Program-made: the position numbers and the translations under genes
Part shown: piece after piece, positions 1 through 5,079 of the stretch
Position numbering within the stretch: the first letter of the stretch is position 1
How the letters are laid out: each line of letters starts with the position of its first letter
Origin: an uncultured Treponema sp.
Lineage (GTDB): Bacteria > Spirochaetota > Spirochaetia > Treponematales > Treponemataceae
Direction: 5' to 3'
Assembly (NCBI GenBank): GCA_947176045.1
Contig: CAMWPF010000135.1
Coordinates: 1 to 5,098 of the forward strand
Length of the DNA stretch: 5,098 bases
The notes under the pieces: generated by a model
The model's input: the letters and a program-made list of their open reading frames with translations, nothing else
Database searches by the model: none
Told to the model about the DNA's origin: nothing

Positions 1-839
1 GCGGACAGCTCCAGGACGCGGAAATTGCGCAGGAAGAATCCGCGGAGCCTGCGGTGCCTTCCCGCGGCGAGGAACGGCAGCGCGAAAAACGCGGCGAACC
101 GCGGAATTCCGCAGGCGGCACAGACAGACAGCCGTCCGTCGTCGGCGCGCGCGTCCGGCGCCATCTTCACGCCGCCGCCTTCCGCCCGCATGTTCATCGC
201 CGCAAGGAAGATCAGCCGTCCGAAATCCTGCTCCACGCCGTCAAGCATGACGCGCGCGCGGGTGAACGTCATGCTGAACAGCGACTGTACGGTCAGCAGG
301 AGGTACGTCAGGCCGCCCAGATGCAGCCTGTTCAAGACGAACTTGAGGCGCGACGAGGCAGTCTTCTTGCAGACGAGCGCGTCAAGCCCCAACCCGGCGC
401 TGATGCCGAACAGGAACGATGTTCCGGCGGCGCCTCCTTCGACAATCGAAAGCCGCCCCACATCGACGGCGGAGCTTCCATCGGAAGCAAGGATCATGCC
501 GAGCGCGCGCGGTGTATTGTAGAAGTGCCGCGGAATTCCTGCGCCGCGCGCAAAATCGTTGCCCGAGCCAGTTGGAATGACGCCAAGGCGGACGCGGCTG
601 AAATCGGAAACGCCGTTCAGCACTTCGTTGATGGTGCCGTCCCCGCCGACGACGACGATGCGGACGACGCCTGCGTTCCGGGCGAGCAGCCCTTCCGCAA
701 TTGCCCGGGCGCTTCCCGCTCCTGTCGATTCGTGCAGCTCGTACTCGGCGCCCAGCCGTTCCAAGATCCTCCGCACGCGCTCCCATGTGCGCCCCGCCTT
801 TCCGCTTCCGCCCGTCTTGTTCACAATGAAGTAATGCAT
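1..839 (-). CDS. Diacylglycerol kinase-family lipid kinase (YegS/DagK-like), C-terminus cut by the window edge
   Basis: About 279 codons are open from ATG 839-837 to the left edge with no stop; the family is usually about 290-330 residues, so perhaps 20-40 are missing. What is seen: an N-terminal IVNKTGGSGKA nucleotide-binding strand/loop (residues 5-15), the GGDGT signature at 65-69 followed by INEVLNG, PTGSGND at 89-95, DVGRLS near 130, an FGISAGLGLDA segment, and GGGVKMAPDARADDG in the C-terminal beta-sandwich lobe. This order is that of the diacylglycerol kinase catalytic domain family (YegS, DgkB, BmrU), which uses ATP to phosphorylate diacylglycerol or a related lipid at the inner membrane face. 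The exact lipid cannot be told from the sequence. An in-frame ATG nine bases upstream (848-846) is possible, but it lies inside a good -10 box and has no Shine-Dalgarno, so I prefer 839. It is divergent from the pan/coa operon with no obvious functional link. Confidence 0.9.
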   Translation of the reverse strand, partial: MHYFIVNKTGGSGKAGRTWERVRRILERLGAEYELHESTGAGSARAIAEGLLARNAGVVRIVVVGGDGTINEVLNGVSDFSRVRLGVIPTGSGNDFARGAGIPRHFYNTPRALGMILASDGSSAVDVGRLSIVEGGAAGTSFLFGISAGLGLDALVCKKTASSRLKFVLNRLHLGGLTYLLLTVQSLFSMTFTRARVMLDGVEQDFGRLIFLAAMNMRAEGGGVKMAPDARADDGRLSVCAACGIPRFAAFFALPFLAAGRHRRLRGFFLRNFRVLELS

Positions 840-846
840 CGCATCC

Positions 847-875
847 ATTGTACCGCAAATCCGCCGCAATGCAAA
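847..875 (-). promoter_or_regulatory. Putative sigma70 promoter of the lipid kinase gene
   Basis: Read on the - strand there is TTTGCA (875-870, 4 of 6 to the -35 consensus), a 17-base spacer and TACAAT (852-847, 5 of 6 to the -10 consensus). The predicted transcription start, about seven bases past the -10, falls near position 840, immediately before ATG 839-837. If right, the mRNA is leaderless or almost so, which fits the absence of a ribosome binding site at normal spacing. An AAGGAG lies at 890-885, too far from either ATG to serve it. Confidence 0.5.
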
Positions 876-888
876 CGGCTTCCGCTCC

Positions 889-917
889 TTGACATTTTCA
901 GGGCGATGGCACAAAAT
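889..917 (+). promoter_or_regulatory. Putative sigma70 promoter of the pan/coa operon
   Basis: A perfect -35 TTGACA (889-894) is followed after exactly 17 bases by CAAAAT (912-917, 4 of 6 to the -10 consensus). Transcription would start near 924, giving a leader of about 100 bases before panB. The -35 box is only 13 bases from the -35 of the divergent lipid kinase promoter, so one bound regulator could affect both. No other convincing promoter was seen inside the operon, so it may serve all six downstream genes. Confidence 0.6.
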
Positions 918-932
918 GAACGGCGACAATGA

Positions 933-980
933 TTCCGTTGGAACAGTGATCGACGCAAACCATTCCCGGCACAGCCGGAA
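933..980 (+). repeat. Two small inverted repeats in the panB leader
   Basis: TTCC-GTT-GGAA lies at 933-943. A longer one at 963-980 has arms CCGGC (966-970) and GCCGG (974-978) around a three-base loop, extended outward by TT/AA with a bulged C. Both contain TTCC facing GGAA. They lie about 10 to 55 bases past the predicted transcription start, so they could be operator half-sites or RNA hairpins. No T-run follows, so they do not look like a terminator or attenuator, and I recognise no riboswitch here. Confidence 0.3.
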
Positions 981-1011
981 CCAATCTTCAACCGAAACAG
1001 ACTTGATCCAC

Positions 1012-1017
1012 AGGAGG
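1012..1017 (+). promoter_or_regulatory. panB ribosome binding site that fixes the start
   Basis: AGGAGG sits nine bases before ATG 1027. This is the only strong Shine-Dalgarno in the region and it decides the start. The frame is open upstream to 889, but those 46 extra codons resemble nothing in PanB and would begin inside the -35 promoter box. Confidence 0.85.
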
Positions 1018-1026
1018 ACAGGTACT

Positions 1027-1803
1027 ATGACGACGTTGGACTTTTCAGCACGAAAAAAAAGCGGACAGCGCATTTCGATGATCACCTGCTATGACGCCGC
1101 GTTCGCGCGCATCGTGAACGCGAGCGGCGTCGACTGCATCTTGATCGGCGACAGCTGCGCGATGGTCATGCACGGAGAACGGACGACCATTCCGGCGACC
1201 ATGGACATGATGGCCATGCATACAAAGGCGGTGCGGACGGGCGCGCCCGACAAATTCATCGTCGCGGATATGCCGTTCCTTTCCACGCGCAAGGGAGCGG
1301 TCCATGCCGTGGAGTGCGCCGGAGCGCTCCTCTGCGCCGGAGCGAACGCGGTCAAAATCGAAGGCGTCTTCGGACAGGAGGACACGCTGCGGCACATCGT
1401 CCAATCGGGAATCCCGGTCATGGCGCACCTCGGGCTGACGCCGCAGTTCTACAACAGCCTCGGCGGGCACAAGATGCAGGGAAAGACGCAGGACGCCGCG
1501 GACAAAATCAAGGAGGAGGCGCGGCTCGCCGAACAGTGCGGCTGCTTCTCCATCCTGCTCGAATGCGTTCCGGCAGCGCTCGCCGCAGACATCACGCGCG
1601 CAGCGGACGTCGCGACGATCGGAATCGGAGCGGGAGGCAAGACCGACGGGCAGGTGCTCGTGCTTCAGGATATGCTTGGAATGTCGGGATTCTGCCCGAG
1701 CTTCGTGAAGAAGTACTTGGACGGCGAGGCGCTCATCGCAGGCGCCCTGAACCAGTACGCGTCGGAAGTCCAGTCCGGCGCGTTTCCGCCGCCGCGCGAA
1801 TAG
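1027..1803 (+). CDS. panB: 3-methyl-2-oxobutanoate hydroxymethyltransferase (ketopantoate hydroxymethyltransferase)
   Basis: First step of pantothenate synthesis: it transfers a hydroxymethyl group from 5,10-methylenetetrahydrofolate to 2-oxoisovalerate, giving ketopantoate in the cytosol. The 258-residue product matches the usual PanB length (about 260-280) and (beta/alpha)8 fold. Visible motifs are MITCYDAAFA (18-27), LIGDS with metal-binding Asp42, VADMPF with Asp81, AVKIEG with Lys110 and Glu112, AHLGLTPQ with His134, LLECVP with the catalytic Glu179, IGIGAG, and the C-terminal QYASEVQSGAFP tail. By alignment these match the metal and substrate residues of E. coli PanB (Asp45, Asp84, Lys112, Glu114, Glu181). 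It is the first gene of the operon, ends with TAG, and panC follows after 23 bases. An A8 tract lies at codons 9-12. Confidence 0.97.
   Translation: MTTLDFSARKKSGQRISMITCYDAAFARIVNASGVDCILIGDSCAMVMHGERTTIPATMDMMAMHTKAVRTGAPDKFIVADMPFLSTRKGAVHAVECAGALLCAGANAVKIEGVFGQEDTLRHIVQSGIPVMAHLGLTPQFYNSLGGHKMQGKTQDAADKIKEEARLAEQCGCFSILLECVPAALAADITRAADVATIGIGAGGKTDGQVLVLQDMLGMSGFCPSFVKKYLDGEALIAGALNQYASEVQSGAFPPPRE
1053..1060 (+). repeat. A8 homopolymer tract in the panB 5' end
   Basis: Eight consecutive A follow CG at 1051-1052 and encode part of Arg-Lys-Lys-Ser (residues 9-12). Read in frame it is A_AAA_AAA, a slippery heptamer. Loss of one A gives TGA at 1079-1081 and gain of one gives TGA at 1092-1094, so the tract can only be neutral or switch the gene off. 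Confidence 0.85.
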
Positions 1804-1826
1804 ATACGGAAGGAGCCGCAAGCAAA

Positions 1827-2606
1827 ATGAAAATCATACGGACCGTTTCAGAATGGAAGGCGGCCGCGCAGGAAGCTGCGGGCAGGACCATCGGATTTGT
1901 GCCGACGATGGGCGGACTTCACGAAGGGCACGCCTCGCTCGTGCGGCGCTCCCGCGCGGAAAACGCCGTTACCGCAGTCAGCGTCTATTTGAATCCGACG
2001 CAGTTCAACGACAAGAAGGATTTCGAGACATACCCGGCGGACTTTTCCGAGGACGCCGCCCTGCTGGAAGCGGAGGGCGCCGACTTCCTCTTCGCGCCGG
2101 ACTACGCCGAACTGTATCCGGACGACTACCGCTACAAGGTCGTCGAAACGGACTTCAGCAGGACGCTCTGCGGCGCGTCGCGGCCGGGGCATTTCGACGG
2201 CGTGCTCACCGTCGTCATGAAGCTCTTGAACATCATCCGTCCGTCCCGGGCGTACTTCGGCGAAAAGGACTTCCAGCAGTACACGCTCCTCGTCGGCATG
2301 GCGCGCGCGTTCTTCCTCGACGTGGAAATCGTCCCCTGTCCGATCGTCCGCGAGGAAAGCGGGCTTGCAATCAGCTCGCGGAACCGGCGGCTGTCCGGCG
2401 CAGGAAGGGAGAAGGCGGCGGAATTCCACCAGATCCTTTCGGAAGGCGGCTCCGCCGGCGAAAAGAAGCGGCGGCTCGAAGGCGCGGGATTTTCAGTGGA
2501 CTACGTGGAGGAGCGCGGCGGACGGCTGTACGGCGCGGTCTTTCTGGAAGGCGTGCGCCTCATCGACAACGTGCAGTTGGACGCGGCGGCGCAGACGCAG
2601 GCGTAG
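1827..2606 (+). CDS. panC: Pantoate--beta-alanine ligase (pantothenate synthetase)
   Basis: It joins pantoate and beta-alanine using ATP, through a pantoyl-adenylate, to form pantothenate in the cytosol. The 259-residue product opens with a Rossmann nucleotidyltransferase fold: PTMGGLHEGH (26-35) carries the HxGH ATP motif (32-35), followed by SVYLNPTQF (52-60), LCGASRPGHFDGV (114-126), YFGEKDFQQ (143-151), and IVREESGLAISSRNRRLS (173-190) with the KMSKS-like loop. The start is set by GGAAGGAG at 1808-1815, 11 bases upstream; the frame is open further 5' only as a shadow of panB. The C-terminal dimer/lid domain after SSRN is about 77 residues against about 96 in E. coli PanC, so it is compact, but it ends in the normal RLIDN motif. 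The stop is TAG. Confidence 0.97.
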   Translation: MKIIRTVSEWKAAAQEAAGRTIGFVPTMGGLHEGHASLVRRSRAENAVTAVSVYLNPTQFNDKKDFETYPADFSEDAALLEAEGADFLFAPDYAELYPDDYRYKVVETDFSRTLCGASRPGHFDGVLTVVMKLLNIIRPSRAYFGEKDFQQYTLLVGMARAFFLDVEIVPCPIVREESGLAISSRNRRLSGAGREKAAEFHQILSEGGSAGEKKRRLEGAGFSVDYVEERGGRLYGAVFLEGVRLIDNVQLDAAAQTQA

Positions 2607-2636
2607 AGCAAATTATAGAAGGAAGGGCGGAAAACC

Positions 2637-3218
2637 ATGGAACATTCGGAAACGGCGCAGGGACGGAACGTCCTGCTGTACGCAAGCGGCTCCATCTCAT
2701 GCTACAAGGCGTGCGCGCTCATCAGCCTTTTGAAGAAGCGCGGACACTCCGTCACTGCCGCCGCGTCAAAGGACGCGCTGCGGTTCGTGGGGCGCGCGTC
2801 GTTTGAAGGGCTGAGCCACGCCAGGCTGCGGACGGATCTGTTCGACGACGAGGAGCCGATTCCGCACATCGCGCTCGCGCAGAACTGGGCGGACATCATC
2901 ATCGCCTATCCGGCAAGCGCGGACTGCATCAACCGGCTCGCGGCGGGACTGTGCGACGACCTGTTCGGCGCGATCTGCCTTGCAAACAATTTCGCACGCC
3001 CGCTTCTGATTGCGCCCGCGATGAACAGCATGATGTTCGCCCATCCGGCAGTCCAGAAGTCGTTGGAAACGCTGCGCGGCTGGGGCGCGGCCATCCTCGG
3101 CTGCGGCGAAGGGCTCCTTGCGTGCGGAACGACCGGCGCAGGACGGCTTTTGGAGCCGGAGGACGCGCTCGCGGAAATCGAGGCGGCGCTCGCCCGGACG
3201 GAACGGAAGCAGCCATGA
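2637..3218 (+). CDS. coaC: Phosphopantothenoylcysteine decarboxylase (CoaC-type HFCD flavoprotein)
   Basis: It decarboxylates 4'-phosphopantothenoylcysteine to 4'-phosphopantetheine with FMN. The 193-residue product is the decarboxylase half of what many bacteria encode as fused CoaBC (Dfp). Visible features are the FMN-binding start LLYASGSISCYKA (13-25), the catalytic His77 in PIPHIAL, YPASADCINRLAAG (91-104) equal to the PASANT/PATAD motif, APAMNSMMF (126-134) with the key Asn130, and the substrate-lid motif ACGTTGAGRLLEP (162-174) with Cys163. The usual ACGD reads ACGT here. ATG 2637 is preceded by AAGGAAGG at 2619-2626. The TGA stop overlaps the coaB start as ATGA, so the two halves are translationally coupled and in the same order as in the fused protein. 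A related HFCD enzyme such as UbiX is less likely given PAMN, the Cys motif and the neighbours. Confidence 0.94.
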   Translation: MEHSETAQGRNVLLYASGSISCYKACALISLLKKRGHSVTAAASKDALRFVGRASFEGLSHARLRTDLFDDEEPIPHIALAQNWADIIIAYPASADCINRLAAGLCDDLFGAICLANNFARPLLIAPAMNSMMFAHPAVQKSLETLRGWGAAILGCGEGLLACGTTGAGRLLEPEDALAEIEAALARTERKQP

Positions 3219-3532
3219 GGATTCTGATCACCGGCGGCGGAACTGAGGAGCCGCTCGACAGCGTGCGGAACGTCTGCAACAGTTCGACCGGGCGCACGGC
3301 ATCGTTCCTTGCGGAGCATTTCCTGCGGCGGGGGCACGACGTCGCTGCAATCATGGCGCGCCGCGCCGTCCTGCCGTCTGCGGACAGCCAGGCGGGCGGA
3401 ACGCTTTCGGTGCGCGGCTACAGGACGTTCGCGGATCTGCGGGCGGTTCTGGAAGACGAATGCCGGAACGGCGGCTTCGGCGCGGTGATCCACGCCGCGG
3501 CGGTCAGCGACTATTCGCCCGACGTCATATAA
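3215..3532 (+). CDS. coaB: CoaB N-terminal fragment as written (105 residues)
   Basis: This is what standard translation of the written sequence yields. It keeps the Rossmann-type first half: the glycine-rich nucleotide loop, the Arg18/Asn22 substrate motif and the AAAVSDY strand. It ends before the conserved lysine and the second half of the fold. Alone it should not be an active ligase. The terminal ...DVI-TAA falls in an A/T stretch (3527-3534) that stands out in this GC-rich gene. Confidence 0.6.
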   Translation: MRILITGGGTEEPLDSVRNVCNSSTGRTASFLAEHFLRRGHDVAAIMARRAVLPSADSQAGGTLSVRGYRTFADLRAVLEDECRNGGFGAVIHAAAVSDYSPDVI

Positions 3533-3601
3533 ATCGACGGCGAGGAGTTCAAGTCGGGAGAAATCCTGAAGCTGCCGTCCGAGGGGGAGCTTGTCGTCAG
3601 A

Positions 3602-3904
3602 ATGCGCAGGAATCCCAAGCTGCTCGGATTCCTGCGGGAATGGACGGGCGGCGCGGCGAAGATCATCGCCTTCAAGCTGACGTCGGGAGCGGCGCGGCGC
3701 AACCGCGAAGCGGCGGTCGGAAAGCTCTTCCGCACCAGCGCGCCCGACGCGGTCGTCTCGAACGACCTGTCTGAAATCAGCGGAGGCAGCCACCCCTGCA
3801 CCATATACCGCGCCGACGGACGGACGGCGCCGTGCCGGACGCTTCCGGAACTGGCAGAGGCGCTGGAAGCATTAATTCTGGAACCGGAGGAGGAGCGGTT
3901 ATGA
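3602..3904 (+). CDS. coaB: CoaB C-terminal fragment, possible restart at ATG 3602 (100 residues)
   Basis: After the TAA the same frame stays open to TGA 3902-3904. The first in-frame ATG is at 3602, codon 130 of the full frame, with GAGGGGGAG (3581-3589) 12 bases upstream, so weak initiation is conceivable. The fragment holds the IIAFKLTSG and VVSNDLSEI motifs but starts after Lys119, so even two co-made fragments would lack that catalytic lysine. I read it as the tail of one gene and not as an independent gene. Confidence 0.35.
   Translation: MRRNPKLLGFLREWTGGAAKIIAFKLTSGAARRNREAAVGKLFRTSAPDAVVSNDLSEISGGSHPCTIYRADGRTAPCRTLPELAEALEALILEPEEERL
3886..3895 (+). promoter_or_regulatory. coaX ribosome binding site inside the coaB end
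   Basis: GGAGGAGGAG ends five bases before ATG 3901 and encodes the Glu-rich CoaB tail. It selects 3901 over the in-frame ATG 3832, whose extra 23 codons resemble no kinase sequence and would move MILAIDVGNTT away from the N-terminus. Being strong, it could load ribosomes on coaX directly even if translation of coaB stops early. Confidence 0.75.
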
Positions 3905-4671
3905 TTCTGGCAATCGACGTCGGGAACACGACGATCCAAGGCGGCCTGTTCGACGGCGAGACGCTCGCATTGCAGTTCCGGCGCATGACGACGCCGGGCA
4001 TCAGCTCCGACGAATTCGGCATCTTCCTGCGCGCCGTGCTGCGGGAAAACGGCTTCGACTCCGCCTGCGTGACGGAAATCGCCTGCTGCAGCGTCGTACC
4101 GTCCATCAACCATTCGCTCGCAAACACGTTCACCAAGTATTTCGGGCGGGACGCGCTGTTCATTCAGGCGGGAATCCGCACCGGCTTGAAGCTCAAGTAT
4201 GCGAATCCCAGGGAAATCGGCGCGGACAGAATCGCGGCGGCGCTCGGAGCGGTCGCGCGGTACCCGGAGCAGAATCTCATCATCATCGACATGGGAACCG
4301 CTACGACGATCGACGTGGTGACGAAGGACCGCGAATACCTCGGCGGCGCAATTCTTCCGGGACTGAAGATTTCGGTGGGCGCGCTCGCAAGCGGAACGGC
4401 GAAGCTTCCGCAGGTGGAGATTGTGCGGGCGGAAAAAATCTGCGGCGCATCGACCATCGAGGCGATCCAGTCGGGCATCTATTACGGAACAGTCGGCTCC
4501 ATCAGGGAATTCTGCGCGCAGATCAGCGCCCGGATGTTCGGCGGAACGCAGCCGTTCGTCGTGGCGACAGGAGGATTCGCGCGCCTGTTTTCGGACTGCG
4601 GCATCTTCGGGGCGGGGATTCCCGAACTGGTGCTGCTCGGCGTCAAAACCGCGCTGGAAAACAACCGGTGA
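3901..4671 (+). CDS. coaX: Type III pantothenate kinase
   Basis: It phosphorylates pantothenate to 4'-phosphopantothenate, the entry step of CoA synthesis. The 256-residue product has the ASKHA-fold motifs of the CoaX family: IDVGNT (5-10) with Asp6 in the phosphate-binding loop, NPREIGADR (102-110) with Asp109, IIDMGTATTID (128-138) with Asp130 as the second phosphate/metal site, GGAILPGL (148-155), SGTAKLPQV, an IQSGIYYGTVG helix and VATGGFARLF near the C-terminus. The family usually has 240-270 residues, so it is complete. Type III kinases are known for high Km for ATP, need for a monovalent cation and no feedback by CoA; those properties are family knowledge, not read here. The start overlaps the coaB stop as ATGA; the stop TGA (4669-4671) is 22 bases before panD. 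Confidence 0.96.
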   Translation: MILAIDVGNTTIQGGLFDGETLALQFRRMTTPGISSDEFGIFLRAVLRENGFDSACVTEIACCSVVPSINHSLANTFTKYFGRDALFIQAGIRTGLKLKYANPREIGADRIAAALGAVARYPEQNLIIIDMGTATTIDVVTKDREYLGGAILPGLKISVGALASGTAKLPQVEIVRAEKICGASTIEAIQSGIYYGTVGSIREFCAQISARMFGGTQPFVVATGGFARLFSDCGIFGAGIPELVLLGVKTALENNR

Positions 4672-4693
4672 ACTATAAAATAGAGGCAGGAAT

Positions 4694-5047
4694 ATGAAAA
4701 TTGAAGTGCTGAAGGCAAAGCTCCACCGTGCGGCCGTCACAGATGCAAATCTGGAATATGAAGGCTCCATCACAATCGACCGGGCGCTCCTTGAGGCGGC
4801 GAGAATGCACCCGTTCGAGAAGGTTGATGTCCTCAACGTAACGAACGGCGCGCGGCTTTCCACCTACATCATCCCCGGCGGCGCGGGAGAAATCTGCATG
4901 AACGGCGCGGCGGCGCGGCTGTGCGCGAAGGGCGACAAGGTCATCATCGTTACCTACACGTGGATTGAAGAGTCCGACGCTGACGGCTGGAAGCCGGCCG
5001 TCATCCTGCTCGATGGGAAAAACCGCCCGAAGCAGCCCGCCAATTGA
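4694..5047 (+). CDS. panD: Aspartate 1-decarboxylase proenzyme
   Basis: It decarboxylates L-aspartate to beta-alanine, the second substrate of PanC. The 117-residue proenzyme cleaves itself between Gly24 and Ser25 (in YEGSITID, residues 22-29), turning Ser25 into the pyruvoyl cofactor of the alpha chain. Lys9, His11, Arg54, Thr57 and Tyr58 match the residues of E. coli PanD, and the conserved NGAAARL and GDKVIIVTY segments follow. The length is typical (about 115-140). The ribosome site is weak: only AGAGGCAGG, a few bases before ATG 4694. In E. coli PanD maturation needs PanZ; none is visible here, and many bacteria have a self-processing type. It is the last gene of the operon, ending with TGA. 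Confidence 0.97.
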   Translation: MKIEVLKAKLHRAAVTDANLEYEGSITIDRALLEAARMHPFEKVDVLNVTNGARLSTYIIPGGAGEICMNGAAARLCAKGDKVIIVTYTWIEESDADGWKPAVILLDGKNRPKQPAN

Positions 5048-5050
5048 AAG

Positions 5051-5079
5051 CGGCGCCTACCCCCCCCCCCAGGACGCCG
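5051..5079 (+). terminator. Possible operon-end hairpin around a C11 run
   Basis: Three bases after the panD stop, CGGCG-CCT (5051-5058) can pair with AGG-A-CGCCG (5071-5079): eight pairs with one bulged A, and a 12-base loop made of A plus 11 C. Downstream come CCCCCC and GTTTAAATTT at the very end, in place of a clean T-run. It is placed where a terminator is expected, but the long C loop and missing T-tract make it a weak candidate. The low-complexity end may partly reflect poor sequence at a contig edge. Confidence 0.3.

Larger units (their letters stand above)
3215..3904 (+). pseudogene. coaB: Phosphopantothenate--cysteine ligase gene interrupted by an in-frame TAA at codon 106
   Basis: CoaB couples cysteine to 4'-phosphopantothenate using a nucleotide triphosphate (CTP in most bacteria), giving the substrate of CoaC. 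Reading through the TAA at 3530-3532, the frame runs 229 residues, the size of a stand-alone CoaB. On the 5' side are ITGGGTEEPLDSVRNVCNSSTG (residues 5-26), with Arg18 and Asn22 at the places of E. coli Dfp Arg206 and Asn210, and HAAAVSDY (93-100). On the 3' side are KLPSE with Lys119 at the place of Dfp Lys289, RRNPKLLGFL, IIAFKLTSG and VVSNDLSEI (180-187). The frame is not shifted; a single codon is a stop. The ATG overlaps the coaC stop (ATGA), with GGAAG at 3205-3209 upstream, and the TGA end overlaps coaX. It may be a true lesion or a base-call error; I see no support for programmed read-through. Confidence 0.85.

Noticed and set aside
54..932. Long + strand open frame over the lipid kinase gene
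   Set aside because: It is antisense to a gene with clear GGDGT and GGGxKxAPDA motifs; the translation is Arg/Ala/Pro-rich with no family likeness, typical of GC-rich shadow frames.
929..949. Six-codon open frame in the panB leader (ATG to TGA)
   Set aside because: It has no Shine-Dalgarno, and no His/Val/Asp or other amino-acid run suggesting attenuation; such a short frame is expected by chance.
1314..1826. N-terminal extension of PanC overlapping panB
   Set aside because: The extra 171 codons have no family likeness, and a ribosome site at 1808-1815 serves ATG 1827.
3530..3532. Selenocysteine or pyrrolysine insertion at the coaB stop
   Set aside because: These use TGA or TAG, not TAA, and the family has no conserved Sec or Pyl at this place.
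4674..4679. TATAAA between coaX and panD as an internal promoter
   Set aside because: No -35-like sequence lies at suitable spacing upstream; the gap is only 22 bases and fits read-through within the operon.
3511..4863. 450-codon - strand open frame opposite coaB, coaX and panD
   Set aside because: It spans three genes with recognisable motifs on the other strand and has a shadow-like composition (Arg/Ala-rich, no domain), so it is a by-product of GC-rich codon usage.
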